A DNA stretch of 64,000 bases from Pseudoalteromonas sp. OOF1S-7. Its GTDB lineage: Bacteria; Pseudomonadota; Gammaproteobacteria; Enterobacterales; Alteromonadaceae. The stretch spans positions 1-64,000 of the forward strand of contig NZ_JAKRFZ010000025.1 of assembly GCF_022347765.1 (NCBI RefSeq), in the 5' to 3' direction. Of the stretch, positions 1 through 8,487 are shown piece after piece (within the stretch, counting starts at the first letter, position 1; each line of letters starts with the position of its first letter). Both the position numbers and the translations under genes were made by a program. Under the pieces are notes generated by a model that saw only the letters and a program-made list of their open reading frames with translations, searched no databases and was not told the origin of the DNA.

Positions 1-63
1 AGAGGCCTAGGACACCGCCCTTTCACGGCGGTAACAGGGGTTCGAATCCCCTAGGGGACGCCA
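1..63 (+). tRNA. tRNA-Glu (TTC), 5' truncated by window edge
   Basis: Identical over its visible length to the two complete tRNA-Glu genes that follow. The anticodon loop carries TTC and the T-arm, discriminator G and encoded CCA end are intact. The first 13 bases (5' acceptor strand and start of the D-arm) lie outside the window. Confidence 0.95.
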
Positions 64-131
64 CTTACTTTTGTAAGTACCAAACTCGTATAGTAAGAGT
101 ATAAACAACTAGTCCTAGTGACACATTTAGT

Positions 132-207
132 GTCCCCTTCGTCTAGAGGCCTAGGACACCGCCCTTTCACGGCGGTAACAGGGGTTCGAATCCCCTAGGG
201 GACGCCA
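132..207 (+). tRNA. tRNA-Glu (TTC)
   Basis: A 76-base gene. The acceptor stem GTCCCCT pairs with AGGGGAC, the anticodon is TTC, and CCA is encoded. It is the second of three tandem identical copies. The spacers on either side (64-131 and 208-277) are also nearly identical, so the repeat unit is the tRNA plus its spacer, about 145 bp. Confidence 0.97.
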
Positions 208-277
208 CTTACTTTTTAGTAAGTACCAAACTCATATAGTAAGAGTATAAACAACTAGTCCTAGTGACACTTTCAGT

Positions 278-353
278 GTCCCCTTCGTCTAGAGGCCTAG
301 GACACCGCCCTTTCACGGCGGTAACAGGGGTTCGAATCCCCTAGGGGACGCCA
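278..353 (+). tRNA. tRNA-Glu (TTC)
   Basis: Third identical tandem copy, 76 bases, anticodon TTC, encoded CCA. The sequence after it differs from the two preceding spacers, so this is the end of the array. Confidence 0.97.
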
Positions 354-564
354 CTCTTCTCACTAGTACCAATTCATTCAATAACACTCATTTTTTCCCA
401 TTTCTATTCTTGCTCATATTTATCGATCTTAAATATCAATATTTTAATGAATTTTTTCATATATTTCATTTACTTAAATTATTTGATTTAAAACAAGGTT
501 AAGGCTTTATTAACAAGCTCAACTACGAAAAATGGGTTAGTATCGCGTTTTTTAGGTGAGTATC

Positions 565-2145
565 ATGGCCAAAAGATGTACCGATTATACGGATAAGGAA
601 AATGATTATCCGGTCTCTTATAACCTGCTGTCTACCACAGATACCAAAGGGCGGATCACATATGCAAATCAAAGCTTTTGTGATGTTGCTGGCTTTGAGC
701 TAGGCGAGCTAGAAGGTCAGCCGCACAATCTGGTACGTCACCCAACCATGCCCAAAGCCGCCTTTAAAGATCTCTGGCAGTTTATAGGCTCTGGCAAGCC
801 CTGGATGGGCATAGTCAAAAATCGCTGTAAGAATGGTGACCATTACTGGGTCAATGCCTATGTGACGCCAATCAAAGATCAGCAGGGTCAGACTGCTGAA
901 TACCAGTCAGTCAGAACCAAGCCTGAACGGGATGTCGTACAGCGGGCAGAAAACATTTACCAGCAGCTCGATAAGGGCGTTGATCCGACAAAACTAACGC
1001 GTTCGTCTATGTCTTTGTCTGTGCAGATGATGTTGATCCTGGTGGTGTCTTATATTTTGAGCATGGTATTTACCAGTTTGCCTGCGCCATGGAACTATAT
1101 TCTGGAGACATTACTGCTAGCTGGCATACTTGCACTGACTTATCAGCGATTATCCCCGGTGCGCCGGTTGAGTGAGAAAGCCAAGCAAGTTTACGACAAC
1201 CCGCTCATGCAAAAGATTTACCTTAATAAAGTCAATGATGTCGCGGCCATTGAACTGGCACTGCTGGCACGGGGGTCTGAATTACGCGCCGTACTTGGCA
1301 GGGTTCAGGATGCCAGCCAGCTGGTCGATCAGCACGCGCAGGCAACGGTGTCGGAATGCCACAGTAATACTGAGCTGTTGCAGGAGCAACAGAGCCAGAC
1401 AGCATCTTTGGCTACGGCCATGAATGAAATGACCGCAGCGATTGCGGATATTGCCAGCAATACCAGCGATGCTGCGAACCGCTCTGAAGGCGCATTACGC
1501 TCGGTGCTGGATTCAAATTCTGTCGTGCAAGCAAGTATGCAGACCAACCGCACTTTATGCGAAGAGTTGAGCCGAACTCAGCGCGATATTGCACAGCTGA
1601 ATGAACAAACGGTGCATATTGGCGGCGTTGTTGATGTGATCCGGGACATTTCTGAGCAGACCAATTTGCTGGCGTTGAATGCTGCGATAGAAGCGGCCAG
1701 GGCTGGTGAACAGGGCAGAGGGTTTGCAGTGGTGGCCGATGAAGTCAGAGCCCTGGCACAACGCACTCAGGACTCGACCAGAGAGATTGATGACATAGTT
1801 GCAGGGCTTAAACAACGCGCTGAACGTGCGGTAGAAGCCATTCAAAACGGAGTCGATAAATCCACTCAGTGTGTGGTGCAGGCGGAACAAACCAAAGAAA
1901 ATCTGGCATCGATAGAGCACATGGTGAAAGATATTTCGGCGCTAAATTACGAAATCGCCACTGCAACAGATCAAATGTCGGGCGCCAGTAATGAGATCAA
2001 CGACAAAGCGGTCAGTATCTCTGGGCTGGCGAATGCATCAATGCAAAGTGCAGACAACACCACAGCAGCGATGCGAAACACAGAGCAGGCACTGGCAGAT
2101 CAAGCGGCACTGGTTGATCAGTTCCTGTTGAGGCTAAGTCGATAG
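565..2145 (+). CDS. Aer-like PAS methyl-accepting chemotaxis protein
   Basis: Predicted energy or redox taxis receptor signalling to CheA/CheW from the inner membrane. Residues about 15-125 form a PAS domain with the Aer-type stretch HPTMPKAAFKDLW, which suggests FAD or another bound cofactor. Two hydrophobic segments follow at about 153-195 without a large periplasmic loop, as in Aer. The C-terminal half is a long coiled coil with the conserved hairpin tip EQTNLLALNAAIEAARAGEQ. The ATG at 565 is preferred because AGGTGAG lies just upstream; a GTG at 556 would add three residues. Length (526 aa) fits E. coli Aer (506 aa). The ligand cannot be deduced. Confidence 0.88.
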   Translation: MAKRCTDYTDKENDYPVSYNLLSTTDTKGRITYANQSFCDVAGFELGELEGQPHNLVRHPTMPKAAFKDLWQFIGSGKPWMGIVKNRCKNGDHYWVNAYVTPIKDQQGQTAEYQSVRTKPERDVVQRAENIYQQLDKGVDPTKLTRSSMSLSVQMMLILVVSYILSMVFTSLPAPWNYILETLLLAGILALTYQRLSPVRRLSEKAKQVYDNPLMQKIYLNKVNDVAAIELALLARGSELRAVLGRVQDASQLVDQHAQATVSECHSNTELLQEQQSQTASLATAMNEMTAAIADIASNTSDAANRSEGALRSVLDSNSVVQASMQTNRTLCEELSRTQRDIAQLNEQTVHIGGVVDVIRDISEQTNLLALNAAIEAARAGEQGRGFAVVADEVRALAQRTQDSTREIDDIVAGLKQRAERAVEAIQNGVDKSTQCVVQAEQTKENLASIEHMVKDISALNYEIATATDQMSGASNEINDKAVSISGLANASMQSADNTTAAMRNTEQALADQAALVDQFLLRLSR

Positions 2146-2273
2146 TGCAGAAACATTAAAAAAATGTGAATAGTTCATTCCTTGCTGGTATGATTTCGCT
2201 TGGGTAATTTATGTGGCAAAATCGCCGCTTTTGACCTGGATATGCACATAAAAATCACACAAAGGGATAATGA

Positions 2274-2828
2274 ATGAGCAATTTACAGAAAACTTTAAAA
2301 ACAGGTGCCGCAGCACTCGCCATAACCTTGGTTAACACGCAAGTGAGTATCGCAGGAGTGGATGGCGGTTATTTCTCCGGTAAAAAGCAAGACTGCGAGA
2401 TCTGGCGAGACGTTGCGCCCTACAACTGGGCGAATACCACGCGTGGCAACCAGTCAATGATTTTCTATTGCAACCGCGGTGGTTATACCGTCACCACGGT
2501 TGAGTTAAAGATCAAGCGTCTGAGTGATAACACCGTTGTGTTTCGTGAAAAAAGAAAACAAAACCTCACGTCAGGATATGGTCACGGTTTCTATCCTGAC
2601 CTGAGCGCCAATATCAACGAAGAATACAGAATGGAACTGGATTATACCTTCGTAAAATTGAAGCACGGCAAGCCGGTCTGGGATAATAAAAAAACCAAAA
2701 CCTGCAAACGTACTTTCACCCCAACCAATGCTAATTCGACGCGCGGCGAAGTATTCTGGTCAATCAAGAGTGCGGGCACGGCCTATCATAACAATGGCTG
2801 TCAGGGCGTACGCTTCGATATTCATTAA
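2274..2828 (+). CDS. secreted protein of unknown function
   Basis: I do not recognise the family. The 184-residue product begins with a positively charged stretch and a hydrophobic segment (about residues 10-27) ending at a plausible signal-peptidase site before GVDGG, so it is probably exported. The mature part has four cysteines that could form two disulfides, many aromatic residues and a basic character (patches such as KKTKTCKR). It sits alone between the chemoreceptor and the next unknown gene, both on the same strand. No catalytic motif is visible. Confidence 0.7.
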   Translation: MSNLQKTLKTGAAALAITLVNTQVSIAGVDGGYFSGKKQDCEIWRDVAPYNWANTTRGNQSMIFYCNRGGYTVTTVELKIKRLSDNTVVFREKRKQNLTSGYGHGFYPDLSANINEEYRMELDYTFVKLKHGKPVWDNKKTKTCKRTFTPTNANSTRGEVFWSIKSAGTAYHNNGCQGVRFDIH

Positions 2829-2883
2829 GCGCTACCTGGGGCTGGCGCAATAAGGTCAGCCTTAGCATTAAGGCCGGGATTTA

Positions 2884-3687
2884 ATGATGAAAGCAAAATA
2901 CCTGATGATCAACATGTTGTGCTTTATGCTCGGCTTTCTTGTGGCTGCCGTGCTACTGCATAAAGAAGTACCTCATCACGATACCCCAGTAGGCGACATT
3001 GAAAGCCCCGACACTATACCTGCACCTCAGGCAGAGGACCGCTCACTGCCATTAAACCTGGAACAACCAGTCCCCGAAAAACGGCTTTACACCAGTGCTT
3101 CGCCCGCACCCCCAGTGCGCAATGATGAACCTGCAAACAATGACGAAAACAAGGCCAGGCTACTTTCAATAGCGCAGGAAATAGGGTTAGACAGCGGTAT
3201 TTACCCGGATCTGGCTGGTTATCCCAATCAGGATATTACCAGACTCATTGAACAGCATCTGCTGACAAATCTGCGTGCTTCACAGGGCGATGTGTATGCT
3301 CAGTTTGATGAGGTAGAGCATTATCTGGAAGCCATACCACAGATTGCCTCCGTGCAATTTTTTACTGATTTACTGACACAAGCTGAGCACAAAGGTGAGC
3401 TGTCTCAGAGTTTTGCTATCCACCTTATAGCGCAAAGCGTCGAGCAGTTTGAACCAGGCACAGAGCCGCTCAGCCAGATGCGGGATATTGTCGCTACAGC
3501 CCGGCACAGCGAGCGTGAACTGGTACGTCTGAGTGCCTTGGAGTCTCTGGCAACAATGAGCGCGGATCAGGCACAACTAAAGCGCCTGCTCGAACAGTTT
3601 CAGGCTGATGAGTCTGCGGTGATACAGGCAAAAATTACGCTGCTTAATTATCATATGACACTGACAGATAAGTTAAATAGCCATTGA
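2884..3687 (+). CDS. single-pass membrane-anchored helical protein, unknown function
   Basis: A 267-residue product with one N-terminal membrane segment (about residues 7-25), then a proline- and acid-rich linker to about residue 90, then a mostly alpha-helical C-terminal domain with leucine and alanine spacing reminiscent of HEAT-like repeats. The domain probably lies in the periplasm. No enzyme motif is seen. The gene starts 55 bases after the preceding secreted protein and may be co-transcribed with it. The pair has no assigned function here. Confidence 0.65.
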   Translation: MMKAKYLMINMLCFMLGFLVAAVLLHKEVPHHDTPVGDIESPDTIPAPQAEDRSLPLNLEQPVPEKRLYTSASPAPPVRNDEPANNDENKARLLSIAQEIGLDSGIYPDLAGYPNQDITRLIEQHLLTNLRASQGDVYAQFDEVEHYLEAIPQIASVQFFTDLLTQAEHKGELSQSFAIHLIAQSVEQFEPGTEPLSQMRDIVATARHSERELVRLSALESLATMSADQAQLKRLLEQFQADESAVIQAKITLLNYHMTLTDKLNSH

Positions 3688-3718
3688 TCCTGCGTTTTAC
3701 CTCTCGCAATGCGGTACT

Positions 3719-5293
3719 TTAAAGCAGCCAGGCAATCAGGCTGGCCGCCAGGCAGTAATAGAGCATGGGAACCAGGGTGTAGCGAATAATATCCCCCTCT
3801 TTGCCGTGCAGGCCGACAACACTGGCGGCGGCAACCACATTCACCACCGCAATCATGTTGCCACCATTCGCGCCGAGCATCTGCAAGGCCAGTACTAGCT
3901 TCATCTCAAGCCCCGCTTCTGCCGCCAATGCTTGCTGAAAACTGGCAAACATCAGGTTAGAAAAGGTCGCCGAACCCGCGATAAACGCCCCCAACGCGCC
4001 CACTAAGGGCGCGATAAATAACCACAGATCACTCAAATGTATGGCAACCGTCTCGGCCAATGCCATGGGCATAGCTGGGAGGGCGGCGTTGTTGACGTCA
4101 GAGTGAAGAAAGATACGCACCATAGGCACCGATGCACTCAGCGCAATCAAAGAGGGGAATAACATACTGATATTGTTGTTCAGGGCTACGCGCAGCTGCG
4201 CCATCTTGCCATTTTGCAGCCAAAGTGCAATGAGCGCGGTCACAACAAACACACTGCCAGGGAGGTACAGGGGCATCACATTCACAGAAATGGCTGACCC
4301 CAGGATCTGATCCCATTCAAAGTTCACGCTTTGCAGCATGGCCTTAAAAGGTAGCGCAGGGATCCGGGTCAGCACCAGGAGTGTTGCAACCAAGACGTAT
4401 GGTAACCAGGCTCTGAGTAAGCCCAGTGAGGGGACGTGCGTCTCTTCTACTTGAGGTGCTGTTAAGGCTTCGGATTTTGGCAATAAGAACCCTGTGCGTG
4501 CTAAGGGGCAGACGATGGCCAATCCTGCCATCGCGCCCAGTACAGAGGGAAATTCCGGCCCCAGAAACCAGGCGACGCTATAGGCGGGCAGGGTAAAAGC
4601 CAGCGCACTGAAAACGGCAAAAGGCGCCATAACGAACCCGGCGCGCCAGCTGGGTGAGTCGCTGAAAAAGCGGCAATACAGCACAACCATAATCAGAGGC
4701 AGCAGGGCGGCGGCAATAATATCAATACCAATGGCGGTTAAGGCAATGTGCTTAACGTCGGCGTAATCGATATTGGTCGCATCCTGACCAATCCCGACAA
4801 TCGCCGGTGTGCCAACGGCACCAAATGAGACCGCACTGGAGTCGGCCACCAGTGCCAGCACCACGGCGCTCAGGGGTGTAAAGCCCAGGGCAACCAGCAA
4901 AGGGGCGGCAATGGCGGCAGGTGTACCAAACCCCGCGGCACCTTCCAGAAAACTGCCAAATAGCTAGGCAATGATGATCAGCTGCACCCGTTTGTCGGGG
5001 CTTATCCCGGCAAAGCCGTGTTTAATAGTATGGATAGCGCCGGTTTGCTGCTGCACTTTCAGTAAAAAAATCGCGCCGAAAACAATCCACACTATGGTCA
5101 GGGCGATGACCAGCCCTTCCAGTGTGGCGGCGGTGATATGCCCTAAAGGCACCTGCCAGATAAAATAAGCCGATAAAGCAGTCACCAACAGGCTAAATGG
5201 TATTGCTCGCTTAGCAGGCAGTCTGAACAGGACCAGCAGGATAAATACGCTGAGAATAGGCACCAGGGCCGTGAACAGTTGTGGTAGCGTCAT
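3719..5293 (-). pseudogene. lldP: L-lactate permease family gene with in-frame TAG
   Basis: The translation in one continuous frame is a polytopic transporter of the LctP/LldP family (lactate or glycolate uptake, inner membrane), about 524 codons against about 550 usual. The frame is broken once by TAG at 4966-4964, immediately before LFGSFLEGAAGFGTPAA, the most conserved block of the family. I expect tryptophan (TGG) there, so one G-to-A change explains the stop. Up- and downstream parts stay in frame and look otherwise intact, which points to a recent nonsense mutation or a sequencing error. A restart inside the gene would remove the first 110 to 130 residues and is unlikely to give a working carrier. 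Confidence 0.8.
4964..4966 (-). other. in-frame TAG stop interrupting the permease
   Basis: The codon reads TAG on the minus strand between GCC (Ala) and CTA (Leu). Family knowledge suggests Trp at this position. Confidence 0.85.
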
Positions 5294-5336
5294 CAGAGTT
5301 TAAGAAATCCATTACTTAATGAGATGAGCTTAGCAT

Positions 5337-5391
5337 GCCAATAAGACAATGAATATGCAGTTTATTACTGAACAGCCATGGTCTTATTGGC
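5337..5391. repeat. 11-bp perfect inverted repeat between nth and the permease
   Basis: GCCAATAAGAC at 5337-5347 is repeated inverted at 5381-5391 with a 33-base loop. It lies between the 3' end of nth and the 5' end of the permease gene. No T-run follows on either strand, so it may be an operator or RNA structure rather than a classical terminator. Confidence 0.5.
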
Positions 5392-5399
5392 GCAATAGG

Positions 5400-6035
5400 T
5401 TAGCCAGAGGTTTTTTCTTTAAACTCACACAAGTCTTCAATAATACAGCTGCCACACTTAGGCTTTCTGGCCACACAGGTGTAGCGGCCCAGCAAAATCA
5501 GCCAGTGATGGACATCCACTTTGAACTCCTTGGGGACTACCTTTTCGAGCTTTTCTTCAACCGCAACCACATCTTTGCCCATGGCAAATTTGGTGCGGTT
5601 TGATACGCGAAAGATGTGGGTATCGACGGCGATAGTGGGCCAGCCGAAGGCACAATTGAGCACCACGTTGGCGGTTTTGCGACCCACACCGGGCAGGGCT
5701 TCCAGCGCTTCGCGATTCTCCGGCACTTCGCCACCATGCTGTTCCATCAGGATATGGCACATTTTGTAGACGTTGTTGGCTTTGGAGTTAAATAAGCCGA
5801 TGGTTTTGATGTAGTCCCTGAGGCCATCCACACCCAGATCAATAATCCCCTGTGGTGTGTTAGCGACTGGGAACAACTTACGGGTGGCTTTATTCACGCT
5901 CACGTCTGTGGCCTGGGCTGATAAAGTGACGGCGACCAGCAGCTCAAACGGTGAGGTGTACTCCAGTTCAGTTTCCGGGTTAGGGTTGTCATCCCGCAGA
6001 CGGGTGAGAATTTCGAGTCGTTTTGCTTTATTCAT
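5400..6035 (-). CDS. nth: endonuclease III (DNA glycosylase/AP lyase)
   Basis: Base-excision repair enzyme that removes oxidised pyrimidines and cleaves at abasic sites. The helix-hairpin-helix LPGVGRKTANVVL contains the catalytic Lys120, and Asp138 is in VDTHIFR, both at the E. coli positions. The four [4Fe-4S] cysteines are at 187, 194, 197 and 203 near the C-terminus. Length (211 aa) equals E. coli Nth. The gene follows rsxE by 64 bases on the same strand, the same order as the rsxABCDGE-nth operon of E. coli, so it is probably the last gene of that transcript. Confidence 0.97.
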   Translation of the reverse strand: MNKAKRLEILTRLRDDNPNPETELEYTSPFELLVAVTLSAQATDVSVNKATRKLFPVANTPQGIIDLGVDGLRDYIKTIGLFNSKANNVYKMCHILMEQHGGEVPENREALEALPGVGRKTANVVLNCAFGWPTIAVDTHIFRVSNRTKFAMGKDVVAVEEKLEKVVPKEFKVDVHHWLILLGRYTCVARKPKCGSCIIEDLCEFKEKTSG

Positions 6036-6069
6036 AGTACTTACTTGCTGTTGATCCTATCTGAACCTG

Positions 6070-6093
6070 GCGGGAGAGTGACGGCTCTCCCGC
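6070..6093. other. hairpin in the rsxE-nth gap
   Basis: A 9-bp perfect stem (GCGGGAGAG with its complement, 6-base loop) lies in the 64-base gap between rsxE and nth. There is no U-run on the minus strand, so it may be a partial terminator or mRNA-stabilising element that lowers nth expression relative to rsx. Confidence 0.45.
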
Positions 6094-6099
6094 TGCGCA

Positions 6100-6798
6100 T
6101 TAATCTAAGCTGGTGACCCGAGCTCGGGGGGCTTTTTCCGGGCTGGCGACGGGCTCAGCCTGGGCCTCTTTACGTGCATCAATGTAGTTTTTGGCAGCGA
6201 TGATTAACCCCAGTCCTAAAAAGGCACCCGGTGGTAAAATGGCCACCAGAAACTGACTGTCGAACTCGATGACTTCGATGCGCAGTGCGGTTGCCCAGTC
6301 ACCGAGTAACAGGTTGGCCCCATCGAACAGCGTGCCCTGACCAATCAGCTCGCGCATGGCACCCAGTAATACCAGTACAGCACCAAACCCCAGCCCCATC
6401 ATGATACCGTCCCACGCAGACAACAGGGGCGTATTTTTTGAGGCATAGGCTTCAGCCCGGCCGATGATGGCACAGTTGGTCACAATCAGCGGAATAAAGA
6501 TCCCAAGTGACTGGTACAGACCAAAAGTGTAGGCGTTCATCAACAGCTGCACTATGGTTACAAAGGCGGCGATGATCATCACAAATACCGGGATCCGGAT
6601 ATCTTTAGGCACCCAGTTTCGTACCAGGGAAACCGTGACATTAGAGCCAACCAGTACCAGCAAAGTAGCCAGCCCCAGACCCAAGGCATTGGTGATGGTG
6701 CTGGTGACGGCCAGCAACGGACACAGGCCCAGCAACTGCACCAGAGCCGGGTTGTTTTTCCACATGCCTTCGTGGGCGAGTTGTTTAAATTCACTCAT
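6100..6798 (-). CDS. rsxE: Rnf/Rsx complex subunit E
   Basis: Integral inner-membrane subunit of the Rsx (Rnf) electron-transport complex, homologous to NqrD. The 232-residue product is almost entirely hydrophobic with about six membrane helices and contains the conserved LLGLCPLLAVT near the N-terminus and IPLIVTNCAIIGRAEA in the middle; the cysteines in these inverted-repeat motifs are proposed metal or electron-carrier ligands between RsxA and RsxE. The ATG at 6798 has a perfect AGGAGG six bases upstream, inside the end of rsxG, which it overlaps by 8 bases. A longer reading frame exists upstream but lacks this support. Confidence 0.95.
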   Translation of the reverse strand: MSEFKQLAHEGMWKNNPALVQLLGLCPLLAVTSTITNALGLGLATLLVLVGSNVTVSLVRNWVPKDIRIPVFVMIIAAFVTIVQLLMNAYTFGLYQSLGIFIPLIVTNCAIIGRAEAYASKNTPLLSAWDGIMMGLGFGAVLVLLGAMRELIGQGTLFDGANLLLGDWATALRIEVIEFDSQFLVAILPPGAFLGLGLIIAAKNYIDARKEAQAEPVASPEKAPRARVTSLD

Positions 6799-7432
6799 CG
6801 GTTGCCTCCTGACAGTGGTTTGGTTCTGCGAAGAGCGTGTCAAAATTACTGCGAACGTACCAGGCTGCGGCATTCACGCTCTGAACGACGGCGCGCGGTG
6901 TGATAGTCGCACCGGTGAACTGGTCAAACTGCCCGCCATCTTTTTGGACATTAAAGGCCGGGTCTTTTTGCCGGGTTACGGTCGTACCGCTGAAACGGGT
7001 TATCCAGTCAGATTTTGCCAGCTCGACTTTATCGCCAAGACCAGGCGTTTCTTCATGGCGTGTGACGCGTACACCGGCAATTTCACCTGTGTTATAGACA
7101 GCGCTCAGAATGTCGATATTGCCGCTATAGCCACGAGGCGTAATATGTTGCACCAGTAAGGCAACGGGATCCCCCTGTAAACGCGCTCGGTAGATTATAT
7201 GGGGGCCGTTCGGGCCCAATTCTGGCGCGCTGCTCAAGGTGCAATCCAGGTAGAGCTCATTATCATATTGTGCTTCGGGAATGACCTGAGTCAGTAACTG
7301 CATCAGGTGGCGTTGCTCCTGCTTGGCTATTTCTGGCGCGGTAAAGCTTTGCACCAGTGCCACACTGCCGGTAGTGGCCAGTGCAAAGGCAGTCAGGATC
7401 AGGCCGTTCTTTTTCATTGATGACAGGATCAT
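6791..7432 (-). CDS. rsxG: Rnf/Rsx complex subunit G (covalent FMN)
   Basis: Periplasm-facing flavoprotein subunit with one N-terminal membrane helix (about residues 9-30). The motif FTGATITPRAVV contains the threonine that carries covalently bound FMN in RnfG and NqrC. Length 213 aa is typical. The ATG at 7432 overlaps the stop of rsxD in an ATGA junction and has GGAG seven bases upstream; a second ATG five codons later lacks a ribosome site. Coupled translation with rsxD and rsxE is likely. Confidence 0.95.
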   Translation of the reverse strand: MILSSMKKNGLILTAFALATTGSVALVQSFTAPEIAKQEQRHLMQLLTQVIPEAQYDNELYLDCTLSSAPELGPNGPHIIYRARLQGDPVALLVQHITPRGYSGNIDILSAVYNTGEIAGVRVTRHEETPGLGDKVELAKSDWITRFSGTTVTRQKDPAFNVQKDGGQFDQFTGATITPRAVVQSVNAAAWYVRSNFDTLFAEPNHCQEATDE

Positions 7433-8487
7433 GAGCTTGCTCCATGCCCGTATGTACGAGGCTGCGTATAATAATCAATCAAAGGCACCGCCATGTTCAT
7501 GATCAGCACAGCAAAGGCGACGGCGTCCGGGTAACCACCAAAATGACGGATCAGATAAACCAGCAGACCGATCAGCGCCCCATAAATCAAGCGGCCGCGA
7601 TTAGTGGTACTGGCCGACACCGGATCGGTAGCAATGAAAAATGCCCCCAGCATAGTGGCACCGCTGAGCAGGTGGAACAGTGTTCCTGCCTGTGTGGCAG
7701 GGGACAGCGCGTAACCTAAGCCGCTGCACACGGCCAGTGTCACGATAAAAGCGACCGGGATATGCCAATTAATGACTCTGGTATTTAGCAGGTACAGGCC
7801 GCCCAGCAGATAAGCCAGGTTAACCCATTGCCAGCCCTGCCCGGCGTAGTCGCCAAAGGCAGCATTATTGCTGGCCTCAAGCACGGTCAGATTTTGTGAT
7901 ACGGCCGTTTTGACATGATCCAGTGGTGTGGCTGACGTGGTGCCATCAACCACCTGGCGGGCTTCAGCCAGTGGGACGCCCGACAGGGTTTGTTCGATAA
8001 AAATCAGTGCCAGCTGATCCAAAGCTGACAGCGGCGTTGCCTGTATCTCGATAATGGGTGTCCAGCTGGTCATTTGCACCGGAAATGAGATCAACAGTAA
8101 AACGTACGCAGCCATAGCTGGATTGAACAGGTTAAAGCCCAGGCCGCCATATAATTGTTTGACGATGACAATGGCAAACACACAGCCAATCACAGTGATC
8201 CACCAGGGCGCCAGAGGCGGAATGCTCACGGCAAGCAGCACAGCGGTCAGCCAGGCACTGCCATCACTGAGCGTTGGCCATGCAGGTCGGCCACGCAGTT
8301 TCATCATCGCGGCTTCGCTGAGACTGACTGTCAGCAGTGCCAGTACCAGCTGGAACACAGTGCCTGGACCAAAAAAGTAACTTTGCGCCAGGATGCCGGG
8401 GATACAGGCGGCGATGACCGTCAGCATCAGGCGGCTGAGGGTTTTGTGGCTGTGATTGTGGGGCGATGAAGCCATGGTTAATTTCAT
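7429..8487 (-). CDS. rsxD: Rnf/Rsx complex subunit D
   Basis: Polytopic inner-membrane subunit homologous to NqrB, 352 residues as in E. coli. The N-terminus (ASSPHNH... then MLTVIAACIPGILAQ) matches the family, and HLLSGATMLGAFFIATDP contains the SGAT threonine that binds FMN covalently. Several glycine-rich membrane helices such as GGLGFNLFNPAMAAYV are family-specific. It overlaps both neighbours by four bases (ATGA), with rsxC upstream and rsxG downstream, which indicates tight translational coupling. Confidence 0.96.
   Translation of the reverse strand: MKLTMASSPHNHSHKTLSRLMLTVIAACIPGILAQSYFFGPGTVFQLVLALLTVSLSEAAMMKLRGRPAWPTLSDGSAWLTAVLLAVSIPPLAPWWITVIGCVFAIVIVKQLYGGLGFNLFNPAMAAYVLLLISFPVQMTSWTPIIEIQATPLSALDQLALIFIEQTLSGVPLAEARQVVDGTTSATPLDHVKTAVSQNLTVLEASNNAAFGDYAGQGWQWVNLAYLLGGLYLLNTRVINWHIPVAFIVTLAVCSGLGYALSPATQAGTLFHLLSGATMLGAFFIATDPVSASTTNRGRLIYGALIGLLVYLIRHFGGYPDAVAFAVLIMNMAVPLIDYYTQPRTYGHGASS

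Noticed and set aside
6798..6873. 25-residue N-terminal extension of RsxE
   Set aside because: It lies inside rsxG, lacks similarity to RsxE, and a perfect AGGAGG marks the ATG at 6798.
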